Shown piece by piece: positions 1-9,361 of a stretch of DNA of 38,636 nt (its first letter is position 1; each line of letters opens with the position of its first letter). The stretch is from Coriobacteriia bacterium (GTDB lineage Bacteria > Actinomycetota > Coriobacteriia > Anaerosomatales > Anaerosomataceae). The stretch covers positions 1 through 38,636 of the forward strand of contig JAFGAG010000072.1 of assembly GCA_016933785.1 (NCBI GenBank), given 5' to 3'. Under the pieces are notes generated by a model that saw only the letters and a list, made by a program, of their open reading frames with translations, did no database searches and was not told the DNA's origin. The position numbers were made by a program, and so were the translations under genes.

Positions 1-542
1 CCATCCACCACCATCACCGCACCGTGCTCGTGCGCTATGTCGGCCAGATCGGCGATAGGCTGGATCGCGCCCGTCACGTTCGATGCATGCTGACAGACAA
101 CCATCCGCGTGGAGGCGGCTGCAACCGCACGCTCCACGTCCTCGGCATCGACGTGGCCCTCGGAATCGACCGGGACCCGTGCGACCTTCACGCCACGCGA
201 GATAAGTGTGAAGAGCGGACGCGTGACGGCGTTGTGCTCGGCTGAGACGATGACGACCCTGTCTCCGCGCCTGAGACTGCCCTTCAGCACGAGGTTCAAG
301 GCCTCGGTGCAGCCCGGCTGGAAGGCCAGGTCCCGCTCGTCGGGGATACCGAGAAGCGCCGAGAGCTGACCGCGCGCGTGGGCGATGGTCTTGCCCGCCG
401 CGATCGCAAGCGCATGCGCTCCGCGCCCGGGGTTTCCACCCGCGGACTCCATGGCCTGCGCCATCGCCTCTGTGACGCAGGGTGGCTTGGGCCACGAGGT
501 GGCGGCATGGTCGAAGTACACGATACTGTGTGGTGTGCTCAT
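1..542 (-). CDS. Cysteine desulfurase / class V aminotransferase-like protein (partial, runs off the window start)
   Basis: Own translation from ATG at 540-542: MSTPHSIVYFDHAATSWPKPPCVTEAM...GGNPGRGAHALAIAAGKTIAHARGQLSALLG...LAFQPGCTEALNLVLKG...AEHNAVTRPL...VCQHASNVTGAIQPI. The YFDHAATS and EHNA-type motifs fit a NifS/CsdB-like fold. No stop codon in the window, so it is absent from the ORF track. Confidence 0.85.
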   Translation of the reverse strand, partial: MSTPHSIVYFDHAATSWPKPPCVTEAMAQAMESAGGNPGRGAHALAIAAGKTIAHARGQLSALLGIPDERDLAFQPGCTEALNLVLKGSLRRGDRVVIVSAEHNAVTRPLFTLISRGVKVARVPVDSEGHVDAEDVERAVAAASTRMVVCQHASNVTGAIQPIADLADIAHEHGAVMVVD

Positions 543-545
543 CGC

Positions 546-1031
546 TTAACCGTGTCCCCCGCCGGCCATCATCTCGACCGCATGCTCGAGCACGCCTTCG
601 ACGAATCCGAACGACTCCCGGACCGCCTTCTCGGAGCCCGGCATGTTGATGATGAGCGTAGAGCCGCGCTGTCCGGCAGTCGCGCGGGAGACCATCGCCC
701 GGCTCGTGATCTTGAGGCTTTCGCCCCGGATGACCTCACCGATGCCGGGGACCTCCCGATCGCAGATCGAGAGAGTGGTCTCGGGGAGCACATCACGCGG
801 ACTGAGGCCGGTGCCGCCGGTCGTGAACACGATGTCACAGTGATCCACATCGGCCATCTCGATGAGTGCCGCCGAGATCGCGTCACGGTCATCGGGGAGC
901 AGGTGATAGGCCACGACCTCCCAGCCGTGCCCGGCGGAGAGGGACTTCAGTGCAGCGCCCGAGGTATCCTCCGCACCGCCCGCGGCGCGGGTGTCCGAGG
1001 ATGTGAGCACGCCGATCCGCAGGGCAGCCAT
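546..1031 (-). CDS. MogA/MoaB-family molybdopterin adenylyltransferase-like protein
   Basis: 161 aa; IVFTTGGTGLSPRDVLPE motif typical of MogA/MoaB; ATG overlaps the upstream MOSC gene stop. Confidence 0.9.
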   Translation of the reverse strand: MAALRIGVLTSSDTRAAGGAEDTSGAALKSLSAGHGWEVVAYHLLPDDRDAISAALIEMADVDHCDIVFTTGGTGLSPRDVLPETTLSICDREVPGIGEVIRGESLKITSRAMVSRATAGQRGSTLIINMPGSEKAVRESFGFVEGVLEHAVEMMAGGGHG

Positions 1032-1474
1032 CAGACATCTGCCTCCACGACCGTGATCTCGGCGCCGACGGAGACGTCCCCGCCCTCGAGCACGACGGCG
1101 AAAATGCCCTCCTTGGGCATGACGCAGTCACCGGCCTGGTAGTAGATGGCGCACTTGGTGTGACACTCCTTGCCGATCTGGCTCACCTCGAGCAAGGACG
1201 AGCCCACGCGGACACGGGTGCCGACCGGCAACGACACGAGATCGATGCCCCGCGTGGTGATGTTCTCGGCGAAGTCACCCGCATCCACGTCGAGACCCTT
1301 GGCCTGCATCTTGGCTATCGACTCCTCGGCGAGCAGGCTCACCTGACGGTGCCAATCACCGGCGTGGGCATCCCCCTCGAAGCCGCTTCCCACGACAAGG
1401 GTGCCGCTGGCTCCCGGGGTCTTGCGGACGGTCTTCTTCGTCGAAAGATTCACCGATGTGACGGTCGCAGCCAT
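1031..1474 (-). CDS. MOSC domain-containing protein
   Basis: 147 aa; GDAHAG...RQVSLLAEESI...GDFAENITTRGIDL...VSQIGKECHTKCAIY is the classic MOSC pattern with conserved Cys. Confidence 0.9.
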   Translation of the reverse strand: MAATVTSVNLSTKKTVRKTPGASGTLVVGSGFEGDAHAGDWHRQVSLLAEESIAKMQAKGLDVDAGDFAENITTRGIDLVSLPVGTRVRVGSSLLEVSQIGKECHTKCAIYYQAGDCVMPKEGIFAVVLEGGDVSVGAEITVVEADV

Positions 1475-1477
1475 TCG

Positions 1478-1978
1478 TCAGTCCTCCTTGCGGGTGAGTC
1501 CATCATCAGTACGCGTCCAGTCACCTGAGGCGCCGCCGGACTTCTCCAGCAGGCGAACGTCAGCGATCTCCATGCCACGGTCGACCGCCTTGCACATGTC
1601 GTAGAGCGCTAGCGCGGCTGTCGCCGCGGCCGTGAGCGCCTCCATCTCGATGCCGGTCTTGCCGTCGGTGGCACAGGTGGCGGTGATGTGGACGCAGGCG
1701 TCTCCGGGCTCGAGCTCCACGGCGACTTTGGTGATGGCGATAGGGTGGCAGAGCGGTATGAGGTCGGCAGTGCGCTTGGCGGCCTGGATACCGGCGATAC
1801 GCGCGACAGCGAAGACATCGCCCTTCGGCGACCGGCCCTCGACTATCATCGCGAGCGTCTCTGGCTTCATATGGATCGTCGCTCCGGCCACCGCGACACG
1901 GTGTGTCACGGGTTTCGTACCGACGTCGACCATGTGCGCCGAACCCTGGCTGTCAAGATGTGTCAGGTGATCGCCCAC
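1478..1978 (-). CDS. moaC: Cyclic pyranopterin monophosphate synthase MoaC
   Basis: [16 protein letters not shown]...[21 protein letters not shown]...[33 protein letters not shown]. Probable GTG start at 1978 just after the moaA stop; the ORF track start at 2050 would overlap moaA. Confidence 0.93.
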   Translation of the reverse strand: MGDHLTHLDSQGSAHMVDVGTKPVTHRVAVAGATIHMKPETLAMIVEGRSPKGDVFAVARIAGIQAAKRTADLIPLCHPIAITKVAVELEPGDACVHITATCATDGKTGIEMEALTAAATAALALYDMCKAVDRGMEIADVRLLEKSGGASGDWTRTDDGLTRKED

Positions 1979-1982
1979 TGCC

Positions 1983-3005
1983 TCAGCCTCCGATCTGCGA
2001 CATGTGTCGTACGGTGCCATGCTGCTGGTTGTGGCCCTCAGGCTTCGCACGCAGCGCTTGACGAATGAGTTCTAGAACGTCCTCATCGGTACCCGTGCGT
2101 AGCGCCGTTCGGACATCGATCTCGTCATCCGAGAAGAGGCACGTACGAAGACCGCCATCTGCGGTCAGGCGTAGCCGGTTGCACTCTCCGCAGAAGTGGT
2201 GCGACAAGGGTGCGATGACGCCAAGTGTGCCAGGGGCGCCGGGGAATCGGTAGTAGCGCGCCGGGCCCCAACCACCGGGCGCATCATCGCGGGAGACCGG
2301 CGTGAGCTCGCCGAGTCCCGCGGCAGCTCCCTCGGTAGCGATACGCTCGAGGATCTCATCGGTGGGGACGTGGTCGTCCTCGCTCCAGCCGTCGGCCTCG
2401 GCGCTCGCACAGCTGTGCTCGCCCACTTCGCCGACCGGCATGTACTCGATGAAACGCACGTGCACCGGACGATCAAGCGTCATGCGCGCGAAACCGAGGA
2501 GATCCTGATCGAGCGAACGCACCACGACCACGTTGAGTTTGACCGGGTCCATGCCCGCGTCGAACGCGGCCTCCATGCCCTCAAGCACATCGTCGAGTCG
2601 GCCCCGACGAGTGATGCTCGTGTAGATGTCGGGGTCGAGCGTGTCGAGGGATATGTTGATGCGCTTCAGTCCAGCCGCCGCGAGATCCGCCGCATACTGG
2701 GACAGCAGCGTCCCATTGGTGGTGAGCGCAATCGCCTCGATGCCTGTCGTTTCGCGCAACCGCCTCACGTGATCGACGATGCCCTGCCGCACGAGCGGCT
2801 CGCCACCGGTGAGGCGAATCTTGCTGATCCCCTCGCCCGCCGCGATCCGCGCGAAGCGCTCTATCTCCTCGAAGGAGAGGATATCCTCGTGTGCCTTCCA
2901 CTCGATGCCGTCAGGCGGCATGCAGTAGACGCACCGCAGGTTGCACCGGTCGGTCACGCTTATGCGCAGGTAGTCGATCCGCCTGCCGAACGTATCAGTC
3001 GCCAT
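1983..3005 (-). CDS. moaA: GTP 3',8-cyclase MoaA (radical SAM)
   Basis: [12 protein letters not shown] radical SAM motif, [11 protein letters not shown]-terminal [23 protein letters not shown] second cluster, C-terminal GG. Confidence 0.96.
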   Translation of the reverse strand: MATDTFGRRIDYLRISVTDRCNLRCVYCMPPDGIEWKAHEDILSFEEIERFARIAAGEGISKIRLTGGEPLVRQGIVDHVRRLRETTGIEAIALTTNGTLLSQYAADLAAAGLKRINISLDTLDPDIYTSITRRGRLDDVLEGMEAAFDAGMDPVKLNVVVVRSLDQDLLGFARMTLDRPVHVRFIEYMPVGEVGEHSCASAEADGWSEDDHVPTDEILERIATEGAAAGLGELTPVSRDDAPGGWGPARYYRFPGAPGTLGVIAPLSHHFCGECNRLRLTADGGLRTCLFSDDEIDVRTALRTGTDEDVLELIRQALRAKPEGHNQQHGTVRHMSQIGG

Positions 3006-3077
3006 GTGTGTACTCCTTGGGGCGGGCGAACGGACTTGAGAGGGCCCCCGGCGAGGACTGTCTGAGCGCCGGACTTC

Positions 3078-3605
3078 TCATGGCCGGTCGTCTCTCGTGC
3101 TGTTGAGGAACGTGCGCTCGACGAGATCGGCCAGTCCCTCGGCATCATCCAGACCGAAGACCGGGATATCCGTCACTTCAAGCTCGCCGTTGTCGGTCAC
3201 CAGCGCGAAGAGCTCGGAGGTGTCGCAGACGAGTTCGGTGGAGCGGGCCCTGCGCGACACCTCGATCCGCACGTCACCCGCCCGCCGGTAGCCCTCCGTG
3301 AGCAGGATGTCCACGCCGGAGGCGAACGCCAGCAGTTCTTCGAGCGTGGCTTCATGATCCATCGAGCGCGTCATGCCGAGCTTGCTCGGCGAGCTCACGA
3401 GGGAGACCTCCGCGCCGGCCTTGGCGTGGCGCCATGAGTCCTTGCCCGGGACGTCGATGTCGAAGTCGTGCACGTGATGCTTGACGCTGCCCACGCGGTA
3501 GCCGCGCTGTGCGAGCGCACGGATGAGCCGCTCCATGAGCGTCGTCTTGCCCGAATCACTCTTGCCGACGACGGAGACGACGGGGATGCCGGTCCCCGCG
3601 CTCAC
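3078..3605 (-). CDS. mobB: Molybdopterin-guanine dinucleotide biosynthesis protein MobB
   Basis: VVSVVGKSDSGKTTLMERLIRAL...VGSVKHHVHDFDIDVPGKDSWRHAKAGA; GTG start at 3605 abutting the upstream gene stop. Confidence 0.92.
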   Translation of the reverse strand: MSAGTGIPVVSVVGKSDSGKTTLMERLIRALAQRGYRVGSVKHHVHDFDIDVPGKDSWRHAKAGAEVSLVSSPSKLGMTRSMDHEATLEELLAFASGVDILLTEGYRRAGDVRIEVSRRARSTELVCDTSELFALVTDNGELEVTDIPVFGLDDAEGLADLVERTFLNSTRDDRP

Positions 3606-3606
3606 G

Positions 3607-3828
3607 TCAGAAGCACCCGAGGTCGCAGTTATGGACCCGTAGCCCGGCAGCGTCGGCCGCAGCGCCAGCGACCTTGTAGGACACGCCCTGGTCCTCGGCG
3701 AACTTGCGCAGCACCGGGCACGTGATCTTGCCATCGCGCGCCTTGGCTTTGACCGCTTCCATCATCTCGTCGGTCACCTGCGATGCCCACCGGGGGTCTT
3801 TGAACTTCTGGTTCTCACTGCTGCTCAC
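3607..3828 (-). CDS. Small conserved-looking protein with C-terminal NCDLGCF
   Basis: VSSSENQKFKDPRWASQVTDEMMEAVKAKARDGKITCPVLRKFAEDQGVSYKVAGAAADAAGLRVHNCDLGCF; GTG start at 3828 overlaps the moeA stop. Helix-turn-helix-like text followed by a CxxxC tail. Confidence 0.75.
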   Translation of the reverse strand: MSSSENQKFKDPRWASQVTDEMMEAVKAKARDGKITCPVLRKFAEDQGVSYKVAGAAADAAGLRVHNCDLGCF

Positions 3829-5075
3829 GCCGTACCCTCCTCGATATCGATCCGTATACACATGACCTCGGTGCCGGCGGCGACGAACGACTCGCCCTCG
3901 GGCAGGGAGATCAGGCAGTTGCCGCGGTGCATCGCTGTGAGCAGCGCGGAGGATTGGTTGCCCGAGATCGCCGCGGTGTAGCCGCCGCCGGGTGAGCGCG
4001 TGAGACGCCCGCGTAGGAAGTACCGGCGGTCGGACTTCTTCTTCGTATCGTGGTTGAGCGTGGCCACCACGCGAGGACGCGCGAGCGCGGTGAATCCTGC
4101 CATCTTGCGTATCGCCGGACGGACGAACATCTCGAAGCCCACCATCGTCGACGTGGGATTACCCGGAAGGCCGAAGAACGGCGTCCCGCCGATGGTGCCG
4201 AACGTCTGCGGTGCGCCCGGGCGCATGGCGACCTTCCAGAAGTCGAGTTTGCCCATCTCCTCGAGCACCTTCTTCACGACGTCGAAGTCACCCATGCTCA
4301 CACCACCCGTGGTGACCATGAGGTCGAACTCGGGCGCACGCTTCAGGAGTGCTCGCGTGTCCTCCTCGGTATCCCGCGCGATGCCGAGAACGTACGGCTC
4401 TCCGCCGGCCTGAAGCACCTGCGCCGCAAGCGAGTGCGAGTTGGAGTTGCGGATCTTGCCGGGACCGGGTTTCACCGTGACCTCGACGAGCTCGTCGCCG
4501 GTCGAGACGATGGCCACCCGTGGCCTACGGCGGACCAGCAGCGTGTCGTGCCCGACGGATGCCGCAAGACCGATGGCGGCCGGTCCGATGGTCTCGCCGG
4601 CGAGTAGGACCGCCTCACCCTCGCGCACCTCCTCGCCGCGCGAGCGGATGTTCTCACCGGGTGTGACCGGCCGCAGCACCTCGACGGTGCCACCGGTGCT
4701 TCCACCGTTGCTGCCGGCGCGAGTCCTCTCGACCATCACCACCGCGTCCGCGCCATCCGGCACCGGAGCCCCGGTCATGATCCGGGACGCCTGACCAGGG
4801 CCGACCGGGATCTCCGGCTGGACACCTGCGGGGATGTGATCGACGACCTGGAGCGTCACCGGAGACGCCTCGGACGCATCACGCACGTCAGCGAAGCGCA
4901 CGGCATAGCCGTCCATGGCCGAGTTGTCGAAGGGTGACACGTCGATGTCCGAGATGACATCGGCCGCGAGCACGCGGCCAAGAGATTCAAGGAGCGTGAC
5001 CCGCTCGGTATCGAGCGCCACGATCCTGGAGAGTACCTGTTCCTGTGCCTCTTCGACGCTTATCACCTCAGTCAT
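3825..5075 (-). CDS. moeA: Molybdopterin molybdenumtransferase MoeA
   Basis: SPFDNSAMDGYAVR, GPGQASRIMTGAPVPDGADAVVMVE, STGDELVE, TTGGVSMGDFD, FGLPGNPTSTMVGFEMFVRP. Confidence 0.95.
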   Translation of the reverse strand: MTEVISVEEAQEQVLSRIVALDTERVTLLESLGRVLAADVISDIDVSPFDNSAMDGYAVRFADVRDASEASPVTLQVVDHIPAGVQPEIPVGPGQASRIMTGAPVPDGADAVVMVERTRAGSNGGSTGGTVEVLRPVTPGENIRSRGEEVREGEAVLLAGETIGPAAIGLAASVGHDTLLVRRRPRVAIVSTGDELVEVTVKPGPGKIRNSNSHSLAAQVLQAGGEPYVLGIARDTEEDTRALLKRAPEFDLMVTTGGVSMGDFDVVKKVLEEMGKLDFWKVAMRPGAPQTFGTIGGTPFFGLPGNPTSTMVGFEMFVRPAIRKMAGFTALARPRVVATLNHDTKKKSDRRYFLRGRLTRSPGGGYTAAISGNQSSALLTAMHRGNCLISLPEGESFVAAGTEVMCIRIDIEEGTA

Positions 5076-6474
5076 CCTCTCTTGACGTCACGTTGATGCG
5101 TGACGCGTTCGTATAGACGACCAGCTTACCACCGCGCGCGTATCCCACGAGCGTGAGCGACGCGCGCTCGGCGATGTCCACCGCAAGATCCGTCACCGCG
5201 GTACGGGAGACCACGATCGGGATGCGAGCCTTGGCCGCCTTCACGGCCATCTCGTAGCTGATGCGTCCCGTGGTGAGCAGAACGCCGTCGCGCGCGTCGA
5301 TGCGGTCGAGCCAGATGCGGCCGAAAAGCTTGTCGAGCGCGTTGTGGCGGCCGACGTCCTCCCGGACGACGAGAAGCTTGCCGTCGACGGCGATGCCGCA
5401 GGAGTGCATCCCACCTGTATCCCGGTATGAGGAGGCCGACCGCGCAAGCTGGCCGACGAGGTCGTAGATCTGCTCGGAACCGATACGTGCATCCGAGACC
5501 ACCGGCTCGATGCCCCTCGCGTGGCCGACGGAAGCGAACGTGATGCCCTTGCCGCATCCGGACGTCACGTAGCGCTTGCGCTCCGCGACATCGGGTGGCG
5601 CCTCCTCGCGGGAGCGCACGTAGACGAGGCCGCGCTTGTGATCGACGTCGACGCTCTCAAGGGCTTCGCGGTCGGTGATGAAGCCCTCGGACAGCAAGAA
5701 TCCCACACCCAGGTCGGCGAGATCTTCAGGCGTCCCCTGCATCGTGGCGATCTCGCCGTCGTTGAGGAACACCGTGATGGGCCGCTCCGACGGCATGCCG
5801 CGTGCCGCGCGGGTGCCGACCTCGATCACCGAAACGCGAGTGGCTGGTTGCTCGTCCGAGTCCGATGCGAGGTCACGCGACTCCAGCAGCTCCTCCGGAG
5901 TGTTGATGTTGACGATACTGCGGAGGCCGGGGTCCACGTCCTTGAACGTATCGAGAGGGACCTCGACCGTCTCGACTGATGACGCGATCGCGATGAGACG
6001 GCGACGCCCCGATGCCAGCACCCGCCGCGCCTCAGGCAGACAGCTCACGTGGTAGAGGGCGAGCAGCGGCTCGGGACCCTTCTCGCCCACCGGCATCACC
6101 ATCTGGGCGCCGGCACGCGCGTCCCAGAGCGCCCGGATGACCGAGGGTTCGAGCCAGGGCATGTCGGCTGCCACCGCCAGCACCCACTCATCCTCGGCGG
6201 CCGCAAGCGCCGTCACCAGCCCGCCGAGCGGGCCCTGGTAGGCGACCTCATCGGTCAGGATCCGCACCGAAGGCGGCAACCCCGCCGCCTCGATAGCTTC
6301 AGGGCGGTTCGTGACCACAGCGACATGCTCGCACACGCTGGCCGCAGTCTCAGCGACGCGCCGCACGAGCGGCTCGCCATCGAAGAGGAGCAGCGTCTTG
6401 TCGACGCCCATCCGCTGGGACCGGCCACCCGCCAGAACGGCGGCAGTGACCGGGATCCGGTTCGTTTCGTGCAT
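5068..6474 (-). CDS. MobA-FdhD fusion: molybdenum cofactor guanylyltransferase domain + formate dehydrogenase accessory sulfurtransferase domain
   Basis: N-terminal AAVLAGGRSQRMGVDKTLL...AVAADMPWLEP (MobA); C-terminal ITVFLNDGEIATMQGTPEDLADLGVGFLLSEGFI...TSGCGKG...GGMHSCGIA...VREDVGRHNALDKL...TTGRISYEMAVKAA (FdhD), one continuous frame. ATG at 6474 preceded by GGAGGT. Confidence 0.93.
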   Translation of the reverse strand: MHETNRIPVTAAVLAGGRSQRMGVDKTLLLFDGEPLVRRVAETAASVCEHVAVVTNRPEAIEAAGLPPSVRILTDEVAYQGPLGGLVTALAAAEDEWVLAVAADMPWLEPSVIRALWDARAGAQMVMPVGEKGPEPLLALYHVSCLPEARRVLASGRRRLIAIASSVETVEVPLDTFKDVDPGLRSIVNINTPEELLESRDLASDSDEQPATRVSVIEVGTRAARGMPSERPITVFLNDGEIATMQGTPEDLADLGVGFLLSEGFITDREALESVDVDHKRGLVYVRSREEAPPDVAERKRYVTSGCGKGITFASVGHARGIEPVVSDARIGSEQIYDLVGQLARSASSYRDTGGMHSCGIAVDGKLLVVREDVGRHNALDKLFGRIWLDRIDARDGVLLTTGRISYEMAVKAAKARIPIVVSRTAVTDLAVDIAERASLTLVGYARGGKLVVYTNASRINVTSREDD

Positions 6475-6538
6475 ATGCCTTACCTCCATCGCGAGTGCCG
6501 GCCCGCGAGCACCGCACCCGGTGGGCACAGCTTCCGTA

Positions 6539-7669
6539 TCATACCCCAGTGGGTACGCCGACGGCAGACTGCACTCTCACGGAGGTCGCCTTGAACAGCG
6601 CGAGCACCTCCGATCCGGGCTCGAGGCCCAGTTCGCGCGATGCCGCACGCGAGACCGATGCGGCGATTCTGAGACCGTTCGATGAAAGGCTCACGCGATC
6701 GGTACTGCCCATGCGCTCGACCGCCTCCACGCGCATGCGCAGACGGTTGCGTGCCGACGACGGGGGCAACTCCGCGTCCCCGCTGAACAGCGTGACGTCC
6801 TCGGGCCTGATGCCGATGAGGACGTCGACGCCCACCGGGAGATCGGTACGCGCGTGGACGTGTTCGGAAGCCACCATGATGTCGGCTATGCCCTCCTCGG
6901 TAGCGACTATCCCACCGCGCAGGGCGGTGTCCATGCCGATGAAGTCGGCGATCCACTCATCGGTGGGCAGCGTCATGACCTCGTCCACCTCGCCGGTCCG
7001 CACGACCCGACCCTCGCGGATGATGCTCACCCGGTCGGCGACCACCATCGCCTCGTCCTGATCGTGTGTGACGTAGAGCGCCGTGACACCCTCGGCGGAG
7101 AGGATCTCGGAGAAGTCGGTCACGAGCCGACGTTTGATGAGCGGGTCGAGGTACGAGAGCGGCTCATCAAGGAGCAGGATGCGCGGCTCGAGCACAAGCG
7201 CGCGGGCGAGCGCGACCCGCTGCGCCTCTCCTCCCGAAAGCCTCAGTGCAGAGGACTTCTGGGTGCCGCCGAGACCCACGCGCTCGAGCGCCGCGGCCAC
7301 GCGGTCGTCGCGCTCCGATCGGGGAACGCCGCGAAGCCTCAGCCCGTAGGCTACGTTCTCCGCGACCGTCCCTTTGAACAGATACGGGTTCTGGAAGACC
7401 GCCGCCATCATCATGCGGGCGTCCTTGTCCCCCGCCGTGACGGGGCGACCGTCCAGCGTGACGCGACCGTGCGTCGGCTTCTCCAGTAGTCCGAGCACGC
7501 GCAGGAGCGTCGACTTGCCGGAGCCGGATGGGCCGAGGATGGCGTGCGTCTCGCCGTCGCAGAGATCGAACCGCGCGACCTCCACCACGGTGCGCCGGTG
7601 GTAGCGAACGGTGATGTCTTCCCCCGTGATGATCGGCGTACCGCCGCAGTGATGCGTCCTAACGCTCAT
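6539..7669 (-). CDS. tupC: Tungstate/molybdate ABC transporter ATP-binding protein with C-terminal TOBE-like domain
   Basis: Walker A GPSGSGKST, signature LSGGEAQRVALARAL, Walker B ILLLDEP; adjacent to tupB/tupA. Confidence 0.9.
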   Translation of the reverse strand: MSVRTHHCGGTPIITGEDITVRYHRRTVVEVARFDLCDGETHAILGPSGSGKSTLLRVLGLLEKPTHGRVTLDGRPVTAGDKDARMMMAAVFQNPYLFKGTVAENVAYGLRLRGVPRSERDDRVAAALERVGLGGTQKSSALRLSGGEAQRVALARALVLEPRILLLDEPLSYLDPLIKRRLVTDFSEILSAEGVTALYVTHDQDEAMVVADRVSIIREGRVVRTGEVDEVMTLPTDEWIADFIGMDTALRGGIVATEEGIADIMVASEHVHARTDLPVGVDVLIGIRPEDVTLFSGDAELPPSSARNRLRMRVEAVERMGSTDRVSLSSNGLRIAASVSRAASRELGLEPGSEVLALFKATSVRVQSAVGVPTGV

Positions 7670-8393
7670 AGCGGCCGCCCGACTGCTGCACGCGGGTGAA
7701 GCCGTTCATTATCACGAACGAGATCCCGATCAGGATCAGCCCGAGGGCAAGGGCGAGGCCGAAGTTGCCCTGGCCCGTCTCCAGCTGGATGGCCGTGGTC
7801 ATCACGCGCGTCTTGCCAGCGATGTTGCCACCCACCATGTTCACGGCGCCGACCTCGGAGATGATGCCGCCGAAGCCCGCCGCGACCGCCGCCATGACGC
7901 CCCGCCGGGCCTCCTTCACCGTCAGGACGGCCTCCTGCAGTTTGGACGCGCCGAGGGACCGAGCCTGGAGACGAAGCTCTGTGGGGACCGACGCGATCGC
8001 CGCAAGCGTCACACCCGTGACGAGCGGCGTGGAGATGATGACCTGCGCGATGATCATCGCGGTGACCGTATACAGCACGCGGGGCATATCCTGCCCCACC
8101 CACGCGAGATAGAGGTCCCAGATCGGTCCGCTCCGGGAGAGAAGCATGTAGACAGTGAGTCCGACGACCACCGGAGGAAGGCCCATACCGGTGTTGACGA
8201 TCGCTATGATCAGCCCGCGACCGCAGAACCGATGCGCCCCGATGAGGTATCCGAGTGGAACGCCGATACACATCGCGAGGAAGAGTGAGATCCCGGAGAC
8301 CCTCAGCGACAGGCCGATGATCTCGTAGAGCGCGGCGTCACCGCCGAACAGCAGCTTCACCGAGTCCACGAGCGCGTACCAGAAGACTTCCAT
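7659..8393 (-). CDS. tupB: Tungstate ABC transporter permease
   Basis: Hydrophobic; GMGLPPVVVGLTVYMLLSRSGP...ALAAIASVPTEL..ARSLGA...GGIISEVGAVNMVGGNI typical of TupB. Confidence 0.92.
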   Translation of the reverse strand: MEVFWYALVDSVKLLFGGDAALYEIIGLSLRVSGISLFLAMCIGVPLGYLIGAHRFCGRGLIIAIVNTGMGLPPVVVGLTVYMLLSRSGPIWDLYLAWVGQDMPRVLYTVTAMIIAQVIISTPLVTGVTLAAIASVPTELRLQARSLGASKLQEAVLTVKEARRGVMAAVAAGFGGIISEVGAVNMVGGNIAGKTRVMTTAIQLETGQGNFGLALALGLILIGISFVIMNGFTRVQQSGGRYER

Positions 8394-8471
8394 CCCGCTC
8401 CTTCACACTTACGACACACGGAGCGCCTCCGCAGCAGCGGCGACGCCCCGTGAGATGCGATCGCGCCTGCC

Positions 8472-9359
8472 TCACCCGGCGTTCGGGAAGAACAGCGGTG
8501 CACCGAACTTCTCGACACCGTACTCGCCGATGATCGCCTGGGCCTCGTCACTGACGATCCAGTCGGCAAAGACCTGGGCGCCCTCCATGTTGGTGGCGTC
8601 GGTCACCGGGATGACACCATACTGGTTGAATAGTACCGCGTCACCCTCGCACAGGATCTCGAGCTGCAGGTCGTTGTTCATGTTCAGGTACGTGGCACGG
8701 TCGGTGAGTGTGTAGGCCGCCATCTCGGAGGCCATGGTGAGCACGTCGCCCATGCCCTTGCCGGCCGAGTTGTACCAGCCGCCGGCCGGTGTGATGGCAG
8801 ACTTCTCCCACAGCGCCTTCTCAGCCGTGTGCGTGCCGGATTCGTCGCCGCGCGAGATGAACGTTGCACCTGCATCGGAGATCTTCTTCAGTGAGTCGGC
8901 GACCGTGGCACCCTTGATCCCCGCAGGATCGGCGGCCGGGCCGACGATGATGAAGTCGTTGTACATGACGTCGTGGCGATCGATGCCGAAGCCGTCGGCC
9001 ACGAAGGCCTCCTCCTTGGCCTTGGCGTGCACCAGGAGCACATCGGCGTCCTTGTTCTGGCCGAGCTCGAGCGCTTCACCGGTACCCACGGCGATGACGT
9101 TCACCTTGTACTCCGGGTGCGCCTCCTCGAAGGCCGGGATCAGCACTTCGAACAGGCCGGAGTCCTGGGTGGACGTGGTGGACGCGAGGATGAGGTCGGT
9201 GGTCTCGATAGGCTCCTCGGCGACTGGCTCTTTCGCGGCGGGTTCCTCGGCGGCGGGCTCCTCTTCAGCCGCGCAGCCCGCGAGCGAGAACACGAGGGCG
9301 AACGCGAGGAAGACCACGCCGTAGCGCCGGATAGCCTTGCCCCTCAAGCGGTCGATCAT
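8472..9359 (-). CDS. tupA: Tungstate ABC transporter substrate-binding lipoprotein
   Basis: Lipobox FSLAGC, then LILASTTSTQDSGLFEVLIPAFE (TupA TTTSTQDSG hallmark), DVLLVHAK, FISRGDESGTHTAEK. ATG at 9359 with AAAGGAG 6 nt upstream. Confidence 0.95.
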   Translation of the reverse strand: MIDRLRGKAIRRYGVVFLAFALVFSLAGCAAEEEPAAEEPAAKEPVAEEPIETTDLILASTTSTQDSGLFEVLIPAFEEAHPEYKVNVIAVGTGEALELGQNKDADVLLVHAKAKEEAFVADGFGIDRHDVMYNDFIIVGPAADPAGIKGATVADSLKKISDAGATFISRGDESGTHTAEKALWEKSAITPAGGWYNSAGKGMGDVLTMASEMAAYTLTDRATYLNMNNDLQLEILCEGDAVLFNQYGVIPVTDATNMEGAQVFADWIVSDEAQAIIGEYGVEKFGAPLFFPNAG

Positions 9360-9361
9360 GG

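Noticed and set aside
378-1142. 254-aa plus-strand ORF
   Set aside because: Antisense to the desulfurase-like, MogA/MoaB-like and MOSC genes, which have recognisable motifs; low-quality protein text.
1979-2050. Upstream start of moaC in the ORF track
   Set aside because: Would overlap the moaA 3' end; GTG at 1978 fits operon spacing better.
2196-3065. 289-aa plus-strand ORF
   Set aside because: Antisense shadow of moaA.
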